Source: JBEKDJ01 sp050014415 (GTDB lineage: Bacteria > Desulfobacterota > BSN033 > UBA1163). From it: 23,726 nucleotides of DNA. Of the stretch, positions 8,338 to 16,186 are shown piece after piece. Within the stretch, counting starts at the first letter, position 1; each line of letters begins with the position of its first letter. Under the pieces are notes generated by a model. The model saw only the letters and a program-made list of their open reading frames with translations. It had not been told where the DNA came from and made no database searches. The position numbers were made by a program, and so were the translations under genes. The stretch is taken from the NCBI GenBank assembly GCA_050014415.1, contig JBEKDJ010000042.1:1-23726 (forward strand), read 5' to 3'.

Positions 8338-8748
8338 TCAGGACAATTCCCTAAGCGGGCCTAGTCTCCGGAGTTTTTCTGTCATCTCGCCCACCAGGCC
8401 GGCAAAACGCTTTCCCTCAGCCACAGAGACCCACTCCAGTCTCAGTCTTTCCCTTTCCAAGCCAAACTGCTCCAACATCTTCTGAAGCAACTGATAACGC
8501 CTCAAGGCATTATAGTTTCCGTTTCGATAGTGACAATTTCCCAGGTGACATCCCAGGATCAGAACCCCATCGGCTCCTCTTTTGAAGGCCTCAATGATCA
8601 CCTCTGGATCTACGGAACCGGAACACATAACCCGAATGAGCCGGAGGTTCGGCGGATACGAAGCTCCTTCAATCCCCGCTGAATCCACTCCCATCTGGGA
8701 ACTCCAGTTACAGTAAAATCCAATAATCCTGGGCTCGAAATTATCCAT
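8338..8748 (-). CDS. mvhD: MvhD-family iron-sulfur subunit, variant lacking one cysteine
   Basis: 136 aa, complete. It has the MvhD pattern: IIGFYCNW, RVMCSGSVDPEVIIEAFKRGADGVLILGCHLGNCHY, GNYNALRRY, LEWVSVAEGKRFA. It differs from most family members, and from the copy at 1-430, in that CNWC reads CNWS (codon AGT) and the following SYxGAD reads SQMGVD. One candidate cluster ligand is therefore missing. It sits directly upstream of mvhG (20 bp), so it is probably the delta subunit of this hydrogenase and docks MvhAG to one of the two HdrA proteins. The start ATG at 8748 has GGGGG about seven bases upstream. The [2Fe-2S] cluster may use the remaining four cysteines; that is inference. Confidence 0.93.
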   Translation of the reverse strand: MDNFEPRIIGFYCNWSSQMGVDSAGIEGASYPPNLRLIRVMCSGSVDPEVIIEAFKRGADGVLILGCHLGNCHYRNGNYNALRRYQLLQKMLEQFGLERERLRLEWVSVAEGKRFAGLVGEMTEKLRRLGPLRELS

Positions 8749-8790
8749 TGAACAACCCCCAAAAATAAGCCTTTAAGGCTAAATTTCAAA

Positions 8791-8959
8791 ATTCAAATGA
8801 ATGTCAAAGTTCAAATCAAAACCTTTGAAAAACCACTCTCTCCCTCACCCAACGATAGGGTTCGCAATCATAAACCGGGCCTTCCCGAGAAATCTTGAAT
8901 CAGAATCTTTGACATTTGGACCTTAGATTTGATTTGTCTTTTGAGCTTTGACATTTGAT
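8791..8959. repeat. AT-rich intergenic inverted repeat between hdrA and mvhD
   Basis: The left arm (about 8791-8820) reads ...AATGTCAAAGTTCAAATCAAA. The right arm (about 8929-8959) reads TTTGATTTGTCTTTTGAGCTTTGACATTTG, close to the reverse complement of the left arm apart from a 5-base insertion. The ends are about 110 bp apart. It resembles the 'TTTGACATTTG' class of intergenic repeats and leaves a 220-bp non-coding gap inside an otherwise compact cluster. I see no gene and no clear promoter in it. Confidence 0.5.
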
Positions 8960-8968
8960 ATTTCCACT

Positions 8969-11821
8969 TTAGCTCGACCCTCCAAGATACGCACCGACCA
9001 TCGCCATCATCTGTTGCTTCTTAAACCCGTTGAGTTGTGCCGCACCCGTTGGGCACGCGCCGCAGCAGGTCCCGCAACCTTTACACACAAGCTCATCGAC
9101 CCTGGCCACGTTTTCCTCAGGGACAACAGCGATCGCCCCGTAAGGGCAGAGGGCCTCACAGACCTTGCAACCACAACAGACCGACTCCTTTACCGTGCAG
9201 ACAATTCCGTCAGTGAATAAAGATTCGCGGGTTAAAAGGGTGATCGCCCGCGAGGCCGCGGCCTTCCCCTGATAGATGCTCTCCACAATAGAGATAGGGC
9301 TTCGGGCCATCCCTGCCACAAAAATCCCCTCCTGCATGAAATCGACCGTACTCAACTTCTCGTAGGCTTCTTTGAAGAATCCATCCTCGTTCAAAGGGAC
9401 GCGAAGTAACCTGGCAAGGATGTGGTTATCCTCTGGCGGCAGGACGGCCGAGGCGAGCACCAGGAGGTCTGCATCGATCTCCAAACGCTCGCCGAGGATA
9501 ATGTCATGGACTGCCACCCTCAGGATATCTCCGGCTGCCTTCACCTCTGGCATTCTATCCAAGTCAAAGCGAATGAAGATAACTCCCTTCTCCCTTGCCT
9601 CCTGATAGTAGGATTCTCGAAATCCATAGGTCCTCATGTCCCGATAGAGGATGTAGACATTCATCTTAGGATTTAGCGTCTTGAGGCTGATGGCGTTCTT
9701 GACTGACTTGGCACAGCAGAGTCTGCTGCAATAAGGTCTCACCTCGTTTCGAGATCCCACACACTGAATCATCACGATCGTTTGACTTTGGGCTACCCTT
9801 TCACTTCCCCGATCAATCTCTTCCTCCAACTCCACTGAAATCAGGACCCTAGGGTGCTGGCCGTAGAGATATTCGTCGGGTTTATACTCACGACCTCCCG
9901 CGGCAATGATCGTAACCCCATGGTTGATCTCTCTTTCTTCTCCTGAGGTTGTCTTGATACGACTCGTGTAATCCCCTACCCGGCCTTGATAGGCCATCAA
10001 TTCAGAATTCTTATGGACGTGGATCTTGGGATTCCCGTCCACTTTTCCAATGAGATCCGAGAGGTAAGTCTGAACGTTTCCTCCCTCCAAAGTGTGGTGG
10101 ATCTTCAGCGCATGGCCACCCAATAGGGGCGTTTTCTCTACTAAGTGCACATCAAACCCCTTGTCGGCCAGACTGATGGCGCTTACCATTCCTGTAATTC
10201 CCCCACCCACCACGAGTGCTGAAGGATTCATGGGCTTGGTGAGGCGATGCAAGGGCTCCAAGAACCGAGCCTTCGCCACCTCCATTCTCATCAGGTCCTT
10301 TGCCTTCGTTGTGGCCTTCTCAGGATCAAGGCCATGAACACGAGCACACTGGTCCCTGAGATTGACCATCTCCATAAGATAAGGGTTCAGGCCAGCTTCT
10401 CGTAGAGTTTCCTGAAAGAGAGAACCATGGGTTAAAAAGGAACAGGAACCGATAACCACCCGGTTAAGTCCATGGGCTTCTATGGCTTTCTTTATCTCAT
10501 CCCGCGACTTTTCAGAACAAACATACAACCTTTGATCGCAGTACGTGACTCCTGGAAGAGCGCTGACGTCCTGTGCTAGCGAAGCAACGTCAACCGTCTT
10601 TCCAATATAATCCCCACATTGGCAGAGAAAGACCCCCATCTTCGGTGCCTCTCCGGAGATATTCTTCTCAGGGGGATAGTCTTTTTGAGGAACATGATCG
10701 AATTTGGCTTCTGCTAAAATCCCCAAGGTGTCTGCCGCAGCCCCACTCGCCTGCATTGCAGACTCGGTCATATCATTGGGACCCCCAAAAGTCCCACAAA
10801 CGAAGAAGCCCTGTCTTGAAGTCTCCAGGGGAGAAAACGGCGATGACCAGCAGAAGCCATAAGGGTTAAGATCAATCCCAAATTCCCGGCTCAGTTTCTT
10901 AGCGGTGACTGCACATTCCAAGCCGATGGATAGGGCCACCATATCAAACTGAGCGGTCGATACTCCACCCGTTTCACTGGTATAAGTGACCACAAGGCCC
11001 TTTCCATCCTCCGCCGCTTCGACTCTAGAAACACCACTGCGGATATATTTCACTCCATACTGATCCTTTGCCCGGCTGAGATATCGTTCTGAATCCTTGC
11101 CATAAGGCCTTTGGTCCATAAAGAAGATGGTGGGTTCAAGATCCTTCAGGTATTCTTTGGCAACAATAGCCTCCTTGAGGGTAAATGAACAGCAAGCAGC
11201 GGAACACCATGGGTTCCCAATCTTGGGGTCTCTGGACCCCACGCATTGAATAAAGGCGATGCGGCGAGGTACCCTGCCGTCAGAGCAGAAGAGGCCTGTC
11301 CGTTCATGGATCATCTTTTCAAACTCAACAGCTGTGACGACGTCTTTATATTTTCCGTAGCCGAACTCAGGTAATGAGCTTGGGTCAAAGAGCTTAAACC
11401 CGATGGCCATGATCACGCCTGCCACATCAAGTTTAATCTCCTCTGGATCGGATTGAATGGGTACGGGGTATAGCGGAAGCTTGTCACAGATAGGGCAGCT
11501 TCGCTCGTTCATCTCTGGAAGACGTTGAATCGTGGCAGTTAAGTGCCCAGGTTCTCCTTCGACCTTCACGACTTCCCCGTGGCGAAACAGGGTGATCTGG
11601 GGATGGGTGATGATTTGAAAAGCCTTTTCGCTCACTTGGCATAGCATGCACCTGTTGCATTCCTCCACTCCCTTGCAACAGTTGTTCGCTGCCGCACCCA
11701 TCAAATTGCCTTTTCTCTCTACGAGATTGACGTGGTATCCTGATTCGGCCAGATCGAGTGAGGCTTGAATTCCGGCAACGCCAGCGCCTATCACCAACAC
11801 GGAGCCTATCTTTCCATCCAT
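8969..11821 (-). CDS. hdrA: HdrA-like FAD iron-sulfur protein, double HdrA module (950 aa)
   Basis: Second HdrA paralogue of the cluster, cytoplasmic, predicted to receive electrons from MvhD and pass them on through FAD and FeS clusters. Two tandem HdrA modules are visible. The first has an FAD motif (GAGVAG, about 11-16) and a cysteine group CCKGVEECNRCMLC (about 48-61). The second begins with a CQCG motif near 420 and has an FAD site (GGGITG) near 559. Two C-terminal ferredoxin motifs (CCGCKVCEALCPYG and CKGCGTCCGACPTG) end the protein. Unlike the paralogue at 689-5164 it has no GltD-like insert and no UGA, and its first cluster motif is quite different. I chose ATG 11821 because AAGGGG lies 10 bases upstream; the in-frame ATG at 11830 touches that ribosome-binding site. 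It lies directly after hdrC. Confidence 0.93.
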   Translation of the reverse strand: MDGKIGSVLVIGAGVAGIQASLDLAESGYHVNLVERKGNLMGAAANNCCKGVEECNRCMLCQVSEKAFQIITHPQITLFRHGEVVKVEGEPGHLTATIQRLPEMNERSCPICDKLPLYPVPIQSDPEEIKLDVAGVIMAIGFKLFDPSSLPEFGYGKYKDVVTAVEFEKMIHERTGLFCSDGRVPRRIAFIQCVGSRDPKIGNPWCSAACCSFTLKEAIVAKEYLKDLEPTIFFMDQRPYGKDSERYLSRAKDQYGVKYIRSGVSRVEAAEDGKGLVVTYTSETGGVSTAQFDMVALSIGLECAVTAKKLSREFGIDLNPYGFCWSSPFSPLETSRQGFFVCGTFGGPNDMTESAMQASGAAADTLGILAEAKFDHVPQKDYPPEKNISGEAPKMGVFLCQCGDYIGKTVDVASLAQDVSALPGVTYCDQRLYVCSEKSRDEIKKAIEAHGLNRVVIGSCSFLTHGSLFQETLREAGLNPYLMEMVNLRDQCARVHGLDPEKATTKAKDLMRMEVAKARFLEPLHRLTKPMNPSALVVGGGITGMVSAISLADKGFDVHLVEKTPLLGGHALKIHHTLEGGNVQTYLSDLIGKVDGNPKIHVHKNSELMAYQGRVGDYTSRIKTTSGEEREINHGVTIIAAGGREYKPDEYLYGQHPRVLISVELEEEIDRGSERVAQSQTIVMIQCVGSRNEVRPYCSRLCCAKSVKNAISLKTLNPKMNVYILYRDMRTYGFRESYYQEAREKGVIFIRFDLDRMPEVKAAGDILRVAVHDIILGERLEIDADLLVLASAVLPPEDNHILARLLRVPLNEDGFFKEAYEKLSTVDFMQEGIFVAGMARSPISIVESIYQGKAAASRAITLLTRESLFTDGIVCTVKESVCCGCKVCEALCPYGAIAVVPEENVARVDELVCKGCGTCCGACPTGAAQLNGFKKQQMMAMVGAYLGGSS

Positions 11822-11858
11822 GGTCTCCATTCCCCTTCTATCTCATCCCTGAAACAGG

Positions 11859-12365
11859 CTATGCCAATTCCTTGGCAACTTTGTTCAATAATTCCCCCGG
11901 GTTAATGGTGAAGGATTTTCCCTTCTTGGCCACAATCGATTTCATCAATCGATATCTCACCTTTTGGGAGAATCTATCCAATTCCTTTGCCTTCTGGAGA
12001 AAAGATGAATCAACATACCCTTCTTTTACTGCCATATCCCTTAGCACTCGCATAATATCGGTAAATTTCACATTTTGAGGGCAGTGTCCACTGCAAGTGA
12101 AGCATTGGGTACAGTACCAGATAAAATCAGAAGAGAGCACCCTTTCCCTCATTCCCATCAAGACCATCCGAATGATCTTCCTGGGGTCGAAGTCCTTAGA
12201 AACCTCGCTCACGGGACATCCTGCGGTACAAACTCCACAAGCATAGCAGACCTTCATTTTTTCTCCTCCGGGTTGACTCGCCACCTCATACTTAAACTTG
12301 GGGTCTAACTCCGAAGATTTAATAACTTTTTTCGTTTCTTTCGATTTCTTCTCAGCTTTGGCCAA
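11859..12365 (-). CDS. hdrC: HdrC-like iron-sulfur subunit
   Basis: 168 aa. It carries two classical [4Fe-4S] motifs, C40/C43/C46/C50 followed by Pro (CYACGVCTAGCP) and C85/C88/C91/C95 followed by Pro (CTQCFTCSGHCP), the spacing and size of HdrC. A lysine-rich N-terminal 35 residues precedes them. HdrC normally wires HdrA to the catalytic HdrB, but no hdrB follows here: the next gene is hdrA. It may therefore serve as an electron outlet to an HdrB or another partner encoded elsewhere. It is the first gene of the cluster. The start is a TTG at 12365, preceded by a G-rich GAGGGGGG about nine bases upstream; the first internal ATG (codon 37) would cut close to the first cluster motif. Confidence 0.9.
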   Translation of the reverse strand: MAKAEKKSKETKKVIKSSELDPKFKYEVASQPGGEKMKVCYACGVCTAGCPVSEVSKDFDPRKIIRMVLMGMRERVLSSDFIWYCTQCFTCSGHCPQNVKFTDIMRVLRDMAVKEGYVDSSFLQKAKELDRFSQKVRYRLMKSIVAKKGKSFTINPGELLNKVAKELA

Positions 12366-12459
12366 TTCTCACACCCCCCTCTGTTAAAATCTTTTTATAT
12401 GGAATGAACCTCTCTCTTTAAATCCTAAAAGACATTGGAGATAATTTGATTGCCGCATC

Positions 12460-12488
12460 ATTAAAAAATAACCCTCTTTTTTTGTCAA
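12460..12488 (-). promoter_or_regulatory. Predicted sigma-70 promoter for the hdr-mvh cluster
   Basis: On the minus strand TTGACA (12488-12483), a 17-bp spacer and TTTAAT (12465-12460). This would give a leader of roughly 85-90 nt before the hdrC TTG start. It is a perfect -35 with ideal spacing and the only good match found in the 377-bp divergent region for this strand. Confidence 0.6.
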
Positions 12489-12555
12489 GTAAAAAATGAG
12501 TGACCTTGTGGCCATATCAATAAAGGGTAAAAAGAAATCAGGCGAGGTGCATAAA

Positions 12556-12616
12556 GGCGACTTCAGTCGTCCGGGCCGAGTCCCCGGTCAAACTGGGACC
12601 GTGCCCAATATTTTTT
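12556..12616 (+). ncRNA. GC-rich double hairpin with U-tract: terminator or end of a small RNA
   Basis: The first hairpin is GGCGAC (12556-12561), loop TTCA, GTCGTC (12566-12571). The second is GGGC, internal loop CGA, GTCCC (12573-12584), loop CGGTCAAACT, GGGAC, internal loop CGT, GCCC (12595-12606). AATATTTTTT (12607-12616) follows at once. The layout reads as an intrinsic terminator on the plus strand, preceded by a further stem, inside an AT-rich gap. No ORF precedes it on this strand, so either a short RNA ends here or it insulates the two divergent promoters. It does not match any riboswitch class I recognise. Confidence 0.4.
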
Positions 12617-12682
12617 CCTATGATTGAAGGGTTATGACCCCTGGATGAATGTTCATTATGTTTATAAAGAGTAAAATTATTA

Positions 12683-12710
12683 TTGACAACTCCCCACCAA
12701 CCTATATACT
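12683..12710 (+). promoter_or_regulatory. Predicted sigma-70 promoter for the endonuclease IV gene
   Basis: TTGACA (12683-12688), 16-bp spacer, TATACT (12705-12710), about 40 bp upstream of the start codon. This is a strong consensus match in an AT-rich stretch. Confidence 0.65.
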
Positions 12711-12751
12711 TATTTTAACTTCTGATCACTCCTCACGCAAGGATGCTAGGG

Positions 12752-13591
12752 ATGCGATTCGGGTTTCATATCTCCATTGCAGAAGGATTTTCAAATGTGG
12801 CTGAAAGGGCTAGAGTTAGGGGTTGTGAGACTGTCCAACTCTTCTCTAGAAACCCAAGAGGTTGGAAGTATGCTCCTTTGGATAAAGAGGATGCAGAAGA
12901 ATTCCGATCATCGATCAAGGCATCTGGCCTTTTCCCCGTCTTTCTTCATCTACCCTACCTGCCTAATCTAGCTTCTCAACAGTCAAGATTTTACAGCCGC
13001 TCGGTCAATGCAGTTGCCATAGATTTAAAGAGGGCAGAACAACTTGAAGCCCCCTATCTGATCATCCATATTGGACACCGTCTAGAATCCTCAGAAGATG
13101 AAGCAATCGAGGCGGTCTCTCAAGGAATCAATCAAGCCTTTGATGAAGTTAAGAATTCTGTCGTTCTGTTAATGGAAAACACTGCAGGGCAAGGGACGGA
13201 GATCGGCTACAGCTTTGAGCAGATCAACAAGATCATCGAAAAGGTGCAGGAAAACCAAAGAATAGGAGTTTGCCTCGACACCGCCCATTCCTTCGAGGCA
13301 GGATACGATCTTTCGAAAAAGGATGGGATCGAAAGGACTCTGGAATCCTTTGATAAAGTGATTGGGTTGAAACGACTCTATCTTTTCCACCTCAACGATT
13401 CAAAGACCCCATTGGGATCGAGAAAGGATAGACACTGGCATATCGGCGAAGGATATATCGGACTTGAAGGGTTTCGATGTCTGGTCAACCATCCTTCACT
13501 GAAACATCTCCCTGGCATCATGGAGACTCCGCGCAAAGACACGGTGGAAGACCTGAAAAATATGAAAGTGATCAGAAGCCTGGTGGAGTAA
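12752..13591 (+). CDS. nfo: Endonuclease IV (AP endonuclease, deoxyribonuclease IV)
   Basis: 279 aa, the usual length. It cleaves DNA 5' of abasic sites in base-excision repair. The TIM-barrel family signatures are complete: GFHISIAEG at the N-terminus, QLFSRNPRGW, HLPYLPNLAS, IIHIGH, LLMENTAGQG, CLDTAHSFEAGYD, FHLNDSKTPLGSRKDRHWHIGEG and METPRKD. Together these provide the His, Glu and Asp ligands of the three-zinc centre. Two ATGs are possible. I prefer 12752 because AAGGA (12739-12743) is eight bases upstream and because family members begin MxxGFHxS; the ATG at 12743 overlaps that site. It is divergent from the Hdr-Mvh cluster and has its own promoter. Confidence 0.96.
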   Translation: MRFGFHISIAEGFSNVAERARVRGCETVQLFSRNPRGWKYAPLDKEDAEEFRSSIKASGLFPVFLHLPYLPNLASQQSRFYSRSVNAVAIDLKRAEQLEAPYLIIHIGHRLESSEDEAIEAVSQGINQAFDEVKNSVVLLMENTAGQGTEIGYSFEQINKIIEKVQENQRIGVCLDTAHSFEAGYDLSKKDGIERTLESFDKVIGLKRLYLFHLNDSKTPLGSRKDRHWHIGEGYIGLEGFRCLVNHPSLKHLPGIMETPRKDTVEDLKNMKVIRSLVE

Positions 13592-13653
13592 TTCTTCTCC
13601 CATTCAACTCCTAATGACAAAGTCTTCCCCTGCATACAAAGGATCATACAAAA

Positions 13654-13682
13654 GTCCTCCCCACTCCCTCGATGGGGAGGAC
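13654..13682. repeat. Palindromic repeat just upstream of the amidohydrolase gene
   Basis: GTCCTCCCCA (13654-13663) and TGGGGAGGAC (13673-13682) form a perfect 10-bp stem with a 9-nt loop, followed by GGGGTGGGGGTGAA and then the ATG at 13697. It belongs to the same C-rich/G-rich type as 472-559. Its G-rich tail serves as the ribosome-binding site of the next gene. Confidence 0.6.
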
Positions 13683-13696
13683 GGGGTGGGGGTGAA

Positions 13697-14413
13697 ATGG
13701 AAATCATTGATTCTCATACCCATTGGGGACCCTCGGTAACCATGGGTACAGAGGTAACAACCGCAGAACTCCTAAGACAAGCAAAGCAAATCGGTGTGGG
13801 TAGAATTGTTGTTTTTCCGTTTCCTTCCACGGCCCTGGCGAATGAAGAAATCAATGAAGAGCTTTTGCACGAGGCCAGCAGAATAGAAGAATTTGTTCCC
13901 TATTATTACATCCCCGAAACCATGAGACCTATCCCTGGTGGAAGAGGATTTCATGGCGGAAAGTGGCATTGGATGCAAGGCATCCAGGATTGTTCATCAA
14001 ACTACCAAGCCTTGGAAGATCCCGGGTTAGGCGAATTTATCGAAGCCTCGGAAAAGATCGGCCTTCCCATCGTCTTTGAGGAGGAACTGGCTTTTTCCGA
14101 GGCTTTCGTGAAGAAGACAAAGAATTTGAAGATGATCATCCCCCACCTTGGAATGCTCGGTGGAAATCCGATGAACTTTCTCCAAGCCTTCCATGGGAGA
14201 GAAAATGTCTGCTTTGATACAGCATTGGCCAGTCCGGACACGATGATGAGATTCATAGAGAAGATAGGCCATGAGAGGATCCTCTTTGGTTCTGATATCC
14301 CTTTTGGAACGATGAAATGGGAACTGGAGAAAGTCCTTTCTCTGCCGATAGGGGATGATAAAAAAGAGTGGATTCTTTCAAAAAATCTAAGGAGACTGAT
14401 CGGCCTGACCTGA
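13697..14413 (+). CDS. Amidohydrolase-family metal-dependent hydrolase (Amidohydro_2 type)
   Basis: 238 aa, cytoplasmic. The N-terminal IIDSHTHWG gives the HxH metal pair. IIPHLGMLGG carries a further ligand histidine. VCFDTALAS and ILFGSDIPFG, with the conserved metal/catalytic Asp, complete the TIM-barrel amidohydrolase pattern seen in the ACMSD/TIM-barrel hydrolase group. The substrate cannot be told from sequence. The ATG follows a G-rich GGTGGGGGTGAA that looks like a ribosome-binding site and forms the tail of a palindromic repeat. It is 105 bp downstream of nfo on the same strand and may be co-transcribed, but the function does not obviously relate to DNA repair. Confidence 0.85.
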   Translation: MEIIDSHTHWGPSVTMGTEVTTAELLRQAKQIGVGRIVVFPFPSTALANEEINEELLHEASRIEEFVPYYYIPETMRPIPGGRGFHGGKWHWMQGIQDCSSNYQALEDPGLGEFIEASEKIGLPIVFEEELAFSEAFVKKTKNLKMIIPHLGMLGGNPMNFLQAFHGRENVCFDTALASPDTMMRFIEKIGHERILFGSDIPFGTMKWELEKVLSLPIGDDKKEWILSKNLRRLIGLT

Positions 14414-14535
14414 ATGATCAGATACTTCGATGATGTAACATCACGTCCGTTTATACAGTCTCCTGTCTATCCACTTACCTCATCTATCAAGTCCTTTCAA
14501 AAACTACGGCTTAAACTTTGCGAAGGCATAGAAAA

Positions 14536-14564
14536 TTGACACTCCCTCCCTATTAGGTTATCTC
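14536..14564 (+). promoter_or_regulatory. Possible promoter of the metallo-beta-lactamase-fold gene
   Basis: TTGACA (14536-14541), 17-bp spacer, then a weak -10 TATCTC (14559-14564), 33 bp before the start codon at 14598. The -35 is perfect but only half of the -10 matches. Confidence 0.35.
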
Positions 14565-14597
14565 CTTACATAGCTCAAATCATCGGAGAAAAAACGC

Positions 14598-15323
14598 ATG
14601 CCACAGATCATGGAGGGTGTCTATTTCATCCCAGGGCAGGACGAAATGATACCGGACTCTCATACCTATGTGGTGGGTAACCCATCTTCAAAGGATCTTT
14701 CTTTGATTGATCCCGGACTTACTGGAAAGGGAAGCTATAAAATAGAAACGATCAAGGAAATGGGAATCGCACTGACTGACATCAAACGGGTGATCATGAC
14801 CCACACTCATTTTGACCATATTGGATGTCTTTTCGAGATAAAAAAGAAAATTCCAGGAACAGAACTTTGGATCCATATGCTGGAGGCCGATCCCCTTGAG
14901 AAGGGTGATGAAAGGACTGTTTATGGAATGGAGATGTTTCAGCAGATGTGTCAGATGCAATATCATATGAAACCAGGCGCGTTCACCCTTCGAGTTGATC
15001 GAAAGCTTCAGGGAGGAGAAACCTTAAAGATTGGAGGCATGGACTGGGAGGTCATTCATATTCCAGGACATTCTAGGGGAAGTATTGCCCTCTATTACAA
15101 GCCCAAAAAGATCCTCATTCCAGGGGATGTCATCTATGCCGACTATGCCATCGGCCGATTTGATCTTCATGGGGCTAACGCAGGGGACCTCAAAAAATCC
15201 TTGATGACACTTGCGAAGCAGAAAGTAGAAATCCTCCTGCCCGGGCACAACCGAATTGTTACAGAACTCCAACCTGACTATATCCTTCAGACCGCAAAAC
15301 AATGGGACCCTTATCTGAGCTAA
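14598..15323 (+). CDS. Metallo-beta-lactamase-fold hydrolase
   Basis: 241 aa, cytoplasmic. The fold's metal motif HTHFDH (H69, H71, D73, H74) is intact. IHIPGHSRGSIALY (third metal histidine), LIPGDVIYADYAIGR (bridging Asp) and LLPGHNRIV (last His) follow in the usual order, so a dinuclear metal centre is expected. Members of this glyoxalase II-like group act on thioesters, lactones or other esters; the substrate here is unknown. GGAGA lies eight bases before the ATG. The gene is 184 bp downstream of the amidohydrolase and converges with the cupin gene. Confidence 0.9.
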   Translation: MPQIMEGVYFIPGQDEMIPDSHTYVVGNPSSKDLSLIDPGLTGKGSYKIETIKEMGIALTDIKRVIMTHTHFDHIGCLFEIKKKIPGTELWIHMLEADPLEKGDERTVYGMEMFQQMCQMQYHMKPGAFTLRVDRKLQGGETLKIGGMDWEVIHIPGHSRGSIALYYKPKKILIPGDVIYADYAIGRFDLHGANAGDLKKSLMTLAKQKVEILLPGHNRIVTELQPDYILQTAKQWDPYLS

Positions 15324-15464
15324 CCATTTACCAAACTCGAAGCACCAACCTGCGGCAGACAGGCGAAATCCGAAATCTTGTGAAGGCGTGAGGTGTAAAT
15401 CCTAAGGCTTTTTACACGCAACCAATAACACCTTACTCCTTTCGAACGATGATTTGGTTAGGGT

Positions 15465-15815
15465 TTACTCATATTCCTTGGGGACAGCACAAATAATGAT
15501 AAAGGGGCCCTTTGAGGATCTATTTTTATATTGGTGCTTTTCATTAGGAAGGACCAGCACAAAATCACCTTGTTTAACCTCATGTTCTTTCCCCTCTTCT
15601 GTGACCAGAACACCGGCACCTTCCATAACATAATTTAAATGCTCAAAGGGGTGTTTGTGAAAAGGAGTATGGCCATTCGGCTCAATGGTAAAAACACGAA
15701 AGGAGAATGTTGGGACACCATCCTTTTTCGATAGTGGAATCTGCTTATAGGCACCTTTTGCCCCTTCCATCTCAACCCTTATCTTTTCAATTCGATCCAG
15801 ACTGGTTATCTTCAT
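15465..15815 (-). CDS. Small cupin-domain protein
   Basis: 116 aa from the chosen ATG. A single conserved cupin barrel is visible. Motif 1 is GHTPFHKHPFEHLNYVMEGAG, with metal-binding histidines. Motif 2 is GDFVLVLPNEKHQYKN, with the last ligand histidine. Such proteins bind a metal and act as isomerases, dioxygenases or sensors of small carbohydrates or acids; nothing here fixes the substrate. I start at ATG 15815 because GAGG lies about nine bases upstream; an in-frame GTG at 15830 would add five residues. It converges with the metallo-beta-lactamase-fold gene, and its upstream region holds a MITE-like element. Confidence 0.88.
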   Translation of the reverse strand: MKITSLDRIEKIRVEMEGAKGAYKQIPLSKKDGVPTFSFRVFTIEPNGHTPFHKHPFEHLNYVMEGAGVLVTEEGKEHEVKQGDFVLVLPNEKHQYKNRSSKGPFIIICAVPKEYE

Positions 15816-15948
15816 GAGTCTCATCCTCACTCATTCGTCTTGTAAAAAATTACAACTGCCTTTCTCAGCTCTTAGGCTTCCTCTAGTTAGCCTCAATCAA
15901 ACCAAAAAAGAAGAAGCACTAATCTTTTCACCTCGGTCCCTGTTTTTT

Positions 15949-16186
15949 CGTAACACTTTAGCGCTTTCTAAAATCAACCCCGGAGGACACCGTTCAGGGA
16001 TGGTAGAAAAGTTTTAGAGCGGGAACCTTTTACCGAATCATTCAGATAGCTCCAAGAGTATTTCAGCGTCTTGCTCACTCACTTCATTTCAATGCCATAA
16101 CATATGAAAACCCGCATTCTAAAACTTTGGGACCCTCTCTGAACGGGGGCCCAGCCTATTCCATTTCAAAGCACTAAAGTGTTACG
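15949..16186. mobile_element. MITE-like palindromic element, 238 bp, flanked by T6
   Basis: The two ends are inverted copies: CGTAACACTTTAG-C-GCTTT at the left and AAAGC-A-CTAAAGTGTTACG at the right (one mismatch in 19). Further inside, CCGTTCAG...AAAGTTTTAGAGCGGG on the left answers CCCGCATTCTAAAACTTT...CTGAACGG on the right, so nearly the whole element is a long imperfect palindrome. It has no ORF. TTTTTT lies directly outside both ends (15943-15948 and 16187-16192), which could be a 6-bp target duplication. It looks like a non-autonomous insertion between the cupin and UroD-family genes. No transposase is in the window. Confidence 0.7.

Noticed and set aside
12541..12612. tRNA-Sec or a known riboswitch in the GC-rich block
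   Set aside because: It has no acceptor stem, no T-arm consensus and no CCA, and the conserved cores of the riboswitches I know (TPP, cobalamin, SAM, c-di-GMP, glycine) are absent.
15393..15417. GTGTAAA/TTTACAC stem between convergent genes as a bidirectional terminator
   Set aside because: A seven-pair AT-rich stem with an 11-nt loop and no proper U-tract is too weak to call.
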